Part shown: positions 1 to 5,808 of the stretch, piece by piece
Layout of the letters: each line of letters begins with the position of its first letter
Position numbering within the stretch: the stretch's first letter is position 1
DNA from: Desulfobulbaceae bacterium UBA2775
GTDB lineage: Bacteria > Desulfobacterota > Desulfobulbia > Desulfobulbales > Desulfocapsaceae
Direction: 5' to 3'
NCBI GenBank assembly: GCA_002352445.1
Contig: DEIL01000159.1
Span: 1-6,469 of the forward strand
DNA length: 6,469 nucleotides
Position numbers and translations under genes: made by a program
The notes under the pieces: generated by a model
The model's database searches: none
What the model saw: only the letters and a program-made list of their open reading frames with translations
Told to the model about the DNA's origin: nothing

Positions 1-196
1 TATTTTTCCGAAAAACCTCGATTTGAGAAAAAATGCTTATTCTCGGACAGCCTCCTAGTCGACACCCTCTTCTATATCGAGCCCTGGGTGTCCGTAGAGA
101 CCAGGAGAGTTACAGCCGACGCACGATGCGTGACCCCACTTCGCCGCAATTTAGTAAGTCCTTATTAGACTATGGCAAGGTACCGGGGTAGGTGGG
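1..196. other. Left-edge non-coding stretch, possible IS end
   Basis: I see no recognisable gene here. The stretch looks more GC-rich than the AT-rich DNA that follows. At 40-52 the sequence TTCTCGGACAGCC reads, on the other strand, as GGCTGTCCGAGAA, which resembles the terminal inverted repeats of some transposons of the IS1182/IS5 type; no partner repeat or transposase is visible, so this is a weak suggestion. Two small dyads follow: GACACCC (61-67) with GGGTGTC (86-92), and ACGCA (119-123) with TGCGT (127-131). A frame open from 33 to 189 has no clear ribosome binding site and its product is not recognisable, so I did not call it. The stretch may be junction DNA of the element whose integrase remnant comes next. 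Confidence 0.25.
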
Positions 197-570
197 GTGC
201 CACCTTTCACAATGAAGGAGCGCAACGAACAAAGAGAGAAAAAATTGCAGGAGCAAGAAGCTGCCGACCAAGCCGAGGCCAAAAAGAAAGAATTAGAAAA
301 CAAAATTATCTTCAAGAATATATTTCAAGAATACTGTGAAACAAACTCAGAAAAAAAGCCTCAAAGACGAGATCAGTTATTTCAACAATTGGATAGAACT
401 ACATATTAGGAACAAGACGCTAGATAAAATTGTTCTGTTAGACCTTGAACGAATAAAAAAGAAAATGATGACCACTTTACCTGAAAGAGTTTGGGCCGTG
501 ACAGGGGTTGATACTAGAAAAAAGCAAAGAGCAAGGGCCTACGCCATAGGATTTGTAAATTTTGTGCCAA
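164..570 (+). pseudogene. Decayed phage-type tyrosine recombinase (integrase), N-terminal remnant
   Basis: Two overlapping reading frames together resemble the N-terminal half of phage integrases. The first frame gives a highly charged Lys/Glu/Gln linker starting MKERNEQREKK at about 212, then KIIFKNIFQEYCETNSEK, typical of the start of the helical core-binding (SAM-like) domain. The match continues in the next frame as SLKDEISYFNNWIE, then NKTLDKIVLLDLERIKKKM, to about position 475. The switch falls in the seven-A run at 351-357; one A fewer would join the frames. Beyond about 480 the resemblance fades, although an RARAYAIGFVNF stretch near 530-565 may be residual. The arm-binding N-terminus is cut short by a stop at 155-157, and the catalytic domain with its Arg, His-x-x-Arg and Tyr residues is absent. 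The second frame stays open to 737, overlapping the next gene, but that tail looks like chance. The remnant must be non-functional; the family call rests on pattern recognition. Confidence 0.6.
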
Positions 571-638
571 TCGTACATGTTACCGCGATGGTGGGGAGAA
601 TCCGAGAAGATATCCTCTTTCTATATATCATTTATTAT

Positions 639-667
639 TTGAAGGTTATACAGAAACTGTTTAATAA
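639..667 (+). promoter_or_regulatory. Possible sigma-70-type promoter for the YdhR-like gene
   Basis: TTGAAG at 639-644 and TAATAA at 662-667 are separated by exactly 17 bases and lie about 50 bases before the start codon at 718. The first hexamer matches the -35 consensus at four of six positions, the second the -10 consensus at three of six. In AT-rich DNA such pairs occur by chance, so this is only a candidate. Confidence 0.25.
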
Positions 668-717
668 CTTGATAAGCGTCGAATTCTATACACACACCAT
701 TCATCTGGAGATTTTCA

Positions 718-1032
718 ATGATTACGGTAATTGCTGAATTCAAACTTCCACAACCAATCTCGAACCATCAGGCTCGGAATATTTTTCTGAGTACAGCACC
801 AAAATACCAAGGCCTGTCCGGATTGATTAGAAAGTACTATTTTCTTGCTCCGGATGGTATCAAAGCCGGTGGTATCTATCTTTGGCAGTCACGGGAATAT
901 GCAGATAATCTGTACACCGATGAATGGAAAGCGTTCGTGCGTAGTAAATATGGCTCCGATCCCACGTTGACCTACCTCGAAACCCCTGTTGTAGTCGACA
1001 ACGTCTTGGATGAAATTATCTCTACCCCTTAA
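718..1032 (+). CDS. YdhR-like putative monooxygenase (small ABM-type alpha/beta barrel protein)
   Basis: This 104-residue protein resembles the YdhR family, small dimeric proteins of the ferredoxin-like alpha+beta barrel fold related to antibiotic-biosynthesis monooxygenases. YdhR itself has no firmly established physiological substrate. Visible family-like features are a first beta strand (MITVIAEFKLP, 1-11), a helix over 17-30, the block GLSGLIRKYYFL (32-43), the conserved AGGIYLW turn and strand (50-56), a helix with a tyrosine and acidic residues (59-79), and a closing strand around 84-93 (LTYLETPVVV). The length fits the family. The start is supported by GGAG at 707-710, seven bases ahead of the ATG. 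No signal peptide, so cytoplasmic. It stands alone between an integrase remnant and a long gap, so it may be cargo of the lost element or a native orphan. The fold call is fairly secure; the reaction is not known. Confidence 0.75.
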   Translation: MITVIAEFKLPQPISNHQARNIFLSTAPKYQGLSGLIRKYYFLAPDGIKAGGIYLWQSREYADNLYTDEWKAFVRSKYGSDPTLTYLETPVVVDNVLDEIISTP

Positions 1033-1408
1033 GGACAGAGTTGCAGTAAAGACGAATCGAATAGAAGAATGCCGGTTGGCTCTACGTTTTTATTGTTAAG
1101 CGTGTTGTGGGAGAATATCAAAACGGGGAAGTCGGTAGTTGTGCTGCTTGTTATGTTTTATTACGTATAATTTCAGATTATTAATTTTCTGCAACCCATC
1201 TGTTTTACAAGCATTCAGCCACTGGCTAGCAATAACCAATTTCATCCCGGACAGGATTTCCGAGGTTGTGGATTTATCTCTGTCCAACTTCTTGAAAATA
1301 GTGAGACTCACAAAACTGGCCAGAAAAATCTCGAAAAAGAAGCAAAAGGAAGATAGATTGAGAGCCTTCTTTTGAGCAATTGTACTCTTAGTTTTTTATT
1401 CTGATATG
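1033..1408. other. Gene-poor gap before the iron-sulfur protein gene
   Basis: No recognisable gene. Frames of about 70-78 codons are open on both strands (1139-1375 on +, 1096-1311 on -), but they start with TTG or GTG, lack ribosome binding sites and have low-complexity or unfamiliar products; a third frame across 1170-1355 is open as well, so openness here says little. A weak hairpin, GCC GGTT GGC at 1071-1080 with TAGA/TCTA flanks, followed by a T-rich run at 1086-1091, could be a poor terminator for the YdhR-like gene. TTGTAC at 1380-1385 could be a -35 element, but no convincing -10 follows. Confidence 0.4.
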
Positions 1409-1432
1409 GCATCCTGATAGGATGCTGTTTTT
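1409..1432 (+). terminator. Rho-independent terminator or attenuator ahead of the iron-sulfur protein gene
   Basis: A perfect seven-base-pair stem, GCATCCT (1409-1415) with AGGATGC (1419-1425), closes a GAT loop and is followed at once by TGTTTTT. This is a textbook plus-strand intrinsic terminator; on the minus strand there is no T run after the stem. It ends 28 bases before the ATG at 1461, leaving little room for a separate promoter in between. It may therefore be either the end of an upstream transcript or a conditional terminator inside the leader of the next gene. Confidence 0.7.
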
Positions 1433-1460
1433 CCAAAGTAACCAATAAAAGGAATGGATT

Positions 1461-2735
1461 ATGGCCCACCATCTCGAACACTCTGGTTATAATCGACTCA
1501 CTGAACGCCTCAATCGCTTCCCGCAGGGAGCGCCACCTTCGAACCTTCTTGCGAAAATACTGCAAATGCTCATGAGTGATCGGGAAGCAGAGCTGGTATC
1601 CCTGTTGCCAATTAAACCTTTTACCGCTAAACAGGCTGGAAAGGCCTGGTCCTTGAGTGAAAAGGAGACCAAAAAAACACTCGATACTCTTGCTGGCAGA
1701 GCTGTGCTCGTCGATATTATTCAGAAAGGTGAAACCCAATATGTTCTTCCACCCCCTATGGCCGGTTTCTTTGAGTTTTCTCTTATGCGGGTTCGGGAAG
1801 ATATTGATCAGAAAGTATTGAGTGAGCTGTTCTATCACTACCTTAATGTTGAAGAAGACTTCGTCCGAGAACTGTTTACTGAAGGCGAGACGCAGCTTGG
1901 GCGTGTGTTTGTCCAAGAACCTGCCGTTCCCGAGGAGCAGGTCGTTCATGTTTTGGATTATGAACGTGCAACTGAAGTGATTGAAAGTGCCAGCCATATA
2001 GGCACCAGTCTCTGCTATTGCCGCCATAAAATGCAACATATAGATAACGCGTGTGCAAGCCCACTGGATATCTGTATGACATTTAACACATCTGCAGCCT
2101 CTCTTATACGGCACGGACATGCGCGTCAAATAGATGTTGTTGAGGGCAAAGAACTCCTACAACAGGCATATGAAAGCAACCTTGTTCAGTTTGGCGAAAA
2201 TGTCAGGCAGCGGGTCAATTTTATCTGCAATTGCTGCGGGTGCTGCTGTGAGGCAATGCTGGCTGCAAAACGTTTTGCAAATTTATATCCGGTTCACACG
2301 ACCAACTTTATACCGGAAATACTTGAAGAAGAATGTAAGGGGTGTGGAAAGTGTGTGAATATTTGTCCGGTTGAGGCGATGTCGCTCATATCTGCCAACG
2401 ATCCACACAAACCCAAACGGCGACTAGCCAGGCTCTCATACGAACGTTGCCTTGGGTGCGGCTTATGTGTTCGTGCCTGCCCGGAAAAAGTGGTCACACT
2501 CAAACCACGCGAGAAACGGGTGATAACACCTGTTAACAACGCACATCGAACAGTAGTTATGGCTATCGAGCGTGGAAAACTCCAACATCTAATTTTTGAT
2601 AACCGGGTACTATGGAGTCACCGCGCACTTGCTGCATTTTTTGGAGTTATTTTTAAATTACCGCTTATCAAACAAGTTCTGGCCAACAAACAATTGCAAT
2701 CGAGATATCTCGAAGCGATCATGGCAAAAATGTAA
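1461..2735 (+). CDS. 4Fe-4S dicluster ferredoxin-domain protein with extra cysteine clusters
   Basis: A 424-residue, probably cytoplasmic iron-sulfur protein of unknown role. Residues about 40-100 look like a winged-helix-type domain. A first cysteine group, CYCRHK at 185-190 with C198 and C205, has the spacing of an additional metal or cluster site. A second, CNCCGCCC at 256-263, is strikingly cysteine-dense. Two classical ferredoxin motifs follow: C292-x2-C295-x2-C298-x3-C302-P and C330-x2-C333-x2-C336-x3-C340-P, each expected to hold one [4Fe-4S] cluster. The C-terminal 75 residues are basic and partly hydrophobic (LAAFFGVIFKLPLI, 390-403) but too short for a clear membrane segment. The ATG at 1461 is preceded by AAAAGGA (1447-1453); an in-frame TAA at 1446-1448 rules out a longer form. 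Proteins of this layout recur in sulfate-reducing and other anaerobic Desulfobacterota, usually as electron-transfer proteins of unassigned function. It appears to stand alone. A long minus-strand frame inside it is a shadow. Confidence 0.85.
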   Translation: MAHHLEHSGYNRLTERLNRFPQGAPPSNLLAKILQMLMSDREAELVSLLPIKPFTAKQAGKAWSLSEKETKKTLDTLAGRAVLVDIIQKGETQYVLPPPMAGFFEFSLMRVREDIDQKVLSELFYHYLNVEEDFVRELFTEGETQLGRVFVQEPAVPEEQVVHVLDYERATEVIESASHIGTSLCYCRHKMQHIDNACASPLDICMTFNTSAASLIRHGHARQIDVVEGKELLQQAYESNLVQFGENVRQRVNFICNCCGCCCEAMLAAKRFANLYPVHTTNFIPEILEEECKGCGKCVNICPVEAMSLISANDPHKPKRRLARLSYERCLGCGLCVRACPEKVVTLKPREKRVITPVNNAHRTVVMAIERGKLQHLIFDNRVLWSHRALAAFFGVIFKLPLIKQVLANKQLQSRYLEAIMAKM

Positions 2736-2780
2736 TTAATTTCCAATCGGCAAGCTTTTCCTTTTCTTTGCCATGGACTC

Positions 2781-2869
2781 TTCTGGTTCTTTAACGAGAG
2801 ATTCTGGAACCATCTGGGACGGACGGTATGATAAGAATTGATAGGCATTTGGAATCATGAGAACCAGAA
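2781..2869. repeat. Competing inverted repeats of TTCTGGTTCT
   Basis: TTCTGGTTCT at 2781-2790 is the exact reverse complement of AGAACCAGAA at 2860-2869, and its inner TGGTTC also pairs with GAACCA at 2807-2812. The first arm can thus form either of two mutually exclusive stems in the 3' region of the iron-sulfur gene transcript. Neither stem is followed by a clean T run, so I do not call a terminator. Confidence 0.35.
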
Positions 2870-2895
2870 CTTCACAGTCAATTTTTAGTTTTGCT

Positions 2896-3032
2896 TAAAT
2901 GGTTTACATTGCCAATAATAGCCTCAATCGTTGCGATAACGTGTGTTCCTGTAACCCCACAGTAGCAACCTTCAACTCAGTAATCGGCTGAAAGTGTGTA
3001 CATTCAATGTGGCAATATTAGGTAAACATTTA
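2896..3032. repeat. Imperfect inverted repeat pair around about 100 bases
   Basis: The stretch TAAATGGTTTACATTGCC (2896-2913) is matched on the opposite strand by 3011-3032, which reads TAAATG-TTTACC, a short insertion, then ATTGCC. Gaps are needed to align the arms. Such an arrangement could be the remains of a small non-autonomous element or simply chance in AT-rich DNA. No flanking target duplication is obvious. Confidence 0.25.
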
Positions 3033-3095
3033 ACCTGAGTTTTCAAATCCAGTCAGTATATATTTTTGGTTGCTTTGATTTCTTCAACTAATGTA

Positions 3096-3857
3096 TCAGT
3101 AATTAAATCGTATCCCCGTACCAATACCCCAATCGTAGGGCCTATCAGCACCGATACCAACCAAACCATCCACATATACACCCACGCTCTTATTGATACT
3201 CTTGCCAAACTGCAATTCGGCAGTAGCCGGAACTGCTTGATCATGCTCCCAATCGATGGGAACTTTAGCGTCCAGTTTGAGCCACATCTGTTTTGGCAGG
3301 GGCTTCATTGCAATGAGACGAAAGGCTGTCATACTTACGTCTTCACCGCTATAATCGAAGAAGTGCTGCACTAAAGGAATCCACATAGTGCCTCCAATCC
3401 CCATTGCAATACCGGCAAGCGGTGCTAATTGATCAGATCCTGACCCAATACCTTTATCCTGCTCACCTAAATCTACAATCCAGTCCAACCCTAATGCAAC
3501 ACGGTATTTCACATCCCCCCAAGCACCATCTGTAGGGAAGTAAATGCCTTTTAATGTAGCTGATTCTAAGTTATTTTCGCTATCACCTGAGACATCGGTC
3601 TCCCAATAATGGAGTTCATACTTGATCTTCAGATTATCAAGAGCCATAAACGCACCATCAATGAAAAGATCATTTACTCGCCCGTTGTCCAGATCCAGAT
3701 ATTGATACCTTAAGTCAGTATTTTTGACCTTTGCCAAAGGGTTACTCGCGTTTTCTTCACCGGTCGCATTGGAAGTAAGAAGCAAAGAGATTAGGAGTAG
3801 CTGAATGGCAACATAAATGAATGCTGTTCGGCATCTAAAGTTTAATGGCTGGTACAT
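3096..3857 (-). CDS. Predicted outer-membrane beta-barrel protein next to a sulfatase
   Basis: A 253-residue exported protein. Residues 1-31 form a signal peptide: basic start with R8 and R10, a hydrophobic core at 12-28, and a likely cut after SNA (29-31). The mature part shows alternating polar and hydrophobic strands joined by acidic turns, no transmembrane helix, and a C-terminal strand GTGIRFNY ending in an aromatic residue, as expected for recognition by the BAM machinery. The blocks DLRYQYLDLDNGR (49-61), IPLVQHFFDYSGEDV and LKLDAKVPIDWEHD are ones I associate with uncharacterised marine-bacterial barrel proteins often near sulfatases; no TonB-dependent features are present. GAGG (3864-3867 on the complement) lies six bases before the ATG. 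The gene is 241 bases after the sulfatase in the same direction, with a hairpin between, so it may have its own promoter. Role in transport or adhesion is inferred only from location. Confidence 0.7.
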   Translation of the reverse strand: MYQPLNFRCRTAFIYVAIQLLLISLLLTSNATGEENASNPLAKVKNTDLRYQYLDLDNGRVNDLFIDGAFMALDNLKIKYELHYWETDVSGDSENNLESATLKGIYFPTDGAWGDVKYRVALGLDWIVDLGEQDKGIGSGSDQLAPLAGIAMGIGGTMWIPLVQHFFDYSGEDVSMTAFRLIAMKPLPKQMWLKLDAKVPIDWEHDQAVPATAELQFGKSINKSVGVYVDGLVGIGADRPYDWGIGTGIRFNY

Positions 3858-4040
3858 GGGGGGCCTCGTTAATGTGTTTTTTGGTTAACACTAATCGTAA
3901 AAAATATGATAATTACTGAAGCCTCCCTTATAAAATGAAAAAGGTGGGGGCATGTGTATTCGACAAGATACAGGAACAATTTATAAAGCTGGATTATTTG
4001 AGAAAGTAAAAACTTTGGTAAGGCAATATCAATGATCACA

Positions 4041-4082
4041 CTCATCTGCGGTAATTAGACACCTAATTGTACTGCAGATGAG
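4041..4082 (-). terminator. Long hairpin just after the sulfatase stop codon
   Basis: A perfect nine-base stem, CTCATCTGC (4041-4049) with GCAGATGAG (4074-4082), encloses a second stem, TAATTAG (4052-4058) with CTAATTG (4063-4069), around a four-base loop. It begins 16 bases past the sulfatase stop on the minus strand. There is no T run on either side, so it is not a canonical intrinsic terminator. It is more likely a processing or RNA-stabilising hairpin, or a T-poor terminator, separating sulfatase and downstream barrel-gene expression. Confidence 0.45.
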
Positions 4083-4098
4083 CGCTTTGCTTACATCT

Positions 4099-5778
4099 TT
4101 ATTGCTGGGATAGTTGCCAGGACATAAAGGTTGCGACCGTTTCCTTTGATTCAGGGCGTAAATTTTCAATGCCCTCATACGGTTTTCCTTTACCAAGCTT
4201 TGCATGTGGGTATTTTCCAATCGTCATCATGTGGCGTTTGATCATATCCTGGAAGCTTGCTGCCGACCAGAGCGCTTGCCCAATATGCGCATTTTCCTCT
4301 CGTGGATCACGATAAACATTGAAAACGGGAGCGGCTGCACCTGGCACTCCGGGAGCAGGCACGTGCATTTTGAACTCTTGTTTAACGATCGATCGTAACA
4401 CCTCGTTTTCATAGATATAGACATAGTCTCGCCGCCCGTGATGTTCACCGTTCAGTAAAAGAGCGGTTTGGTCGATTCCATCGATTACTCGATCACGTGG
4501 GATATATTGCTCTGCCTGTGCTACACGCGCAAAGGTACTAAACAAATCTGAAACATGGACAATGTCACCAGCAGCACTACCCGCTTCGATAACTCCAGGC
4601 CATCGTGCAAATGCATCAACTCTGACACCACCTTCGAGATGATTGGTCTTGCCACCTCTATAGATCAGTTGGGAAAGTCCAGATGTACCTTCATAATGAT
4701 ACATCAGACCGTTATCAGCCATCAATACCAATAGAGTGTTATCAGCAAGACCAAGTCGTTCGACCTCATCAAATATTTGGCCAAGCCATCCATCAAGTAG
4801 TTGCAGCTTCTCTGCCATAAAGCCGCCATTAGCAGAAAGGTTCTGTTCCTGGTCATGAACAAAGTTGAGAGGGTACAAGGGCCAATATTGCAAAAAGAAA
4901 GGTTTATCTTGTTTTGCCAGAATCTGGAGTTGTTCGATCGTCTGTTGCTGATAACGCTCATTCATCTTGACATAGTGAGCCTGGGAAAAATGTTCTCCGG
5001 GCTTTAAATCAACCTCATGTGCCATTTCACCTTTTTTTGCTTCGAGCCCGGTAACTAATCCTTTTGGCTTAAACTTATGGTCGACTGCGAACTCACCAGA
5101 TTGGGTTTTGTGGTGCCAGCCAAGCATGTTATTTGCATCAGCAGTTTCCTTCGTCATCAATGCAAGCTGTACCTGCTGATGGGCCGGGAAAGCAGCAAAA
5201 TCAAACCCCTGATTATGAGGGTACGATTCCTCAATATCTCCCTGATGCCATTTACCAATGTGAGAAGTGTTATAACCGGCTTCAGATAGAATCTCTGCAA
5301 TTGTCACTTCTTCTTTGGCAAGACCCTCTCCAACGAGCGCTACCTTAACCTCTTTGAGACCGGTCCGAACCGGGTGCCGCCCAGTAAGCATGGCGGTACG
5401 CGTTGGAGTACAGGATGGTTCGGTATACATCCGCATCAACGACAGGCCTTCTGTTGCAAGTTTGTTGATCTCTGGGGTTTTTATTCCCATGACGTAGTTC
5501 ATGGCCCGGTTCCCCATTTGGCCAAAGCTTACGTCGTCAATCAAAACATAGAGGATGTTTGGTCGTTTACCACCGTTTTTTTTGCGTATTTCGGCCAATT
5601 TTGCATCGATATCCTTGTCTTCGGCAGCCCATTTTTCACCGTACTGGGCCTCAAGGAACTGGTATTCACCGTCGTGTATGATTGCATTATCTGCGCTCAT
5701 TACTGGAATTGAACCGCCCCCAGTCATCAAAACTGCAGCAACGCAAATTATCATTTTTTTATTTACAATTCCCAACAT
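4099..5778 (-). CDS. Secreted type I (formylglycine-dependent) sulfatase, arylsulfatase-like
   Basis: A 559-residue enzyme predicted to hydrolyse sulfate esters in the periplasm. A signal peptide covers 1-29 (two lysines, hydrophobic 9-19, likely cut after MSA). The alkaline-phosphatase-fold domain begins near 72: RPNILYVLIDDV provides the metal-binding D81 and D82. Sulfatase signature 1 is complete, PSCTPTRTAMLTG (121-133), with C123 the residue converted to formylglycine and R127 stabilising it. Signature 2 is also complete, GYNTSHIGKWH (168-178), supplying K176 and H178. MADNG (353-357) gives D355 and N356, and RGGK (374-377) a substrate-binding Lys. The substrate cannot be named. In place of the usual active-site His after the PFFL strand the protein has QYWPLYPLNF (297-306). 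AAGGGAG (5786-5792, complement) sits seven bases before the ATG. It lies 30 bases after the interrupted barrel gene, suggesting co-transcription. No maturase gene is nearby. Confidence 0.93.
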   Translation of the reverse strand: MLGIVNKKMIICVAAVLMTGGGSIPVMSADNAIIHDGEYQFLEAQYGEKWAAEDKDIDAKLAEIRKKNGGKRPNILYVLIDDVSFGQMGNRAMNYVMGIKTPEINKLATEGLSLMRMYTEPSCTPTRTAMLTGRHPVRTGLKEVKVALVGEGLAKEEVTIAEILSEAGYNTSHIGKWHQGDIEESYPHNQGFDFAAFPAHQQVQLALMTKETADANNMLGWHHKTQSGEFAVDHKFKPKGLVTGLEAKKGEMAHEVDLKPGEHFSQAHYVKMNERYQQQTIEQLQILAKQDKPFFLQYWPLYPLNFVHDQEQNLSANGGFMAEKLQLLDGWLGQIFDEVERLGLADNTLLVLMADNGLMYHYEGTSGLSQLIYRGGKTNHLEGGVRVDAFARWPGVIEAGSAAGDIVHVSDLFSTFARVAQAEQYIPRDRVIDGIDQTALLLNGEHHGRRDYVYIYENEVLRSIVKQEFKMHVPAPGVPGAAAPVFNVYRDPREENAHIGQALWSAASFQDMIKRHMMTIGKYPHAKLGKGKPYEGIENLRPESKETVATFMSWQLSQQ

Positions 5779-5808
5779 GTTATATCTCCCTTAAGTTTTT
5801 TACAGTAT

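Larger units (their letters stand above)
2736..3095. other. Intergenic region between convergent genes, with inverted repeats
   Basis: No gene recognised; the plus-strand iron-sulfur gene and the minus-strand barrel gene both end here. There is no textbook terminator for either. GGCAA near 2748-2752 with TTGCC near 2768-2772 is weak, as is TGGTTC at 2784-2789 with GAACCA at 2807-2812. On the minus strand a frame of about 32 codons within 2894-2992 lacks a start codon and could be gene debris or chance. The region is AT-rich and looks like decayed sequence. Confidence 0.4.

Noticed and set aside
518..664. 48-codon frame with a CKFCANRTCY zinc-ribbon-like stretch
   Set aside because: It has no start codon and begins right after a stop; three cysteines in a short frame are not enough to call a gene. 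It may be debris of the decayed element.
1096..1375. Open frames of about 70-78 codons on both strands in the gap
   Set aside because: Non-ATG starts, no ribosome binding site and unfamiliar products; several frames are open at once, as expected by chance in AT-rich DNA.
1308..2129. 273-codon open frame on the minus strand, mostly inside the iron-sulfur protein gene
   Set aside because: It lies opposite a gene with clear cysteine motifs, shows no family resemblance and has no ribosome binding site; it is a shadow frame.
2894..2992. Minus-strand frame of about 32 codons with protein-like sequence (GVTGTHVIATIEAIIGNV)
   Set aside because: No start codon, stops on both sides and no recognised family; possibly a gene fragment but unsupported.
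3053..3374. Short frames on both strands over the C-terminal part of the 253-residue barrel gene
   Set aside because: They overlap a gene with signal peptide, ribosome binding site and barrel features, and show no features of their own.
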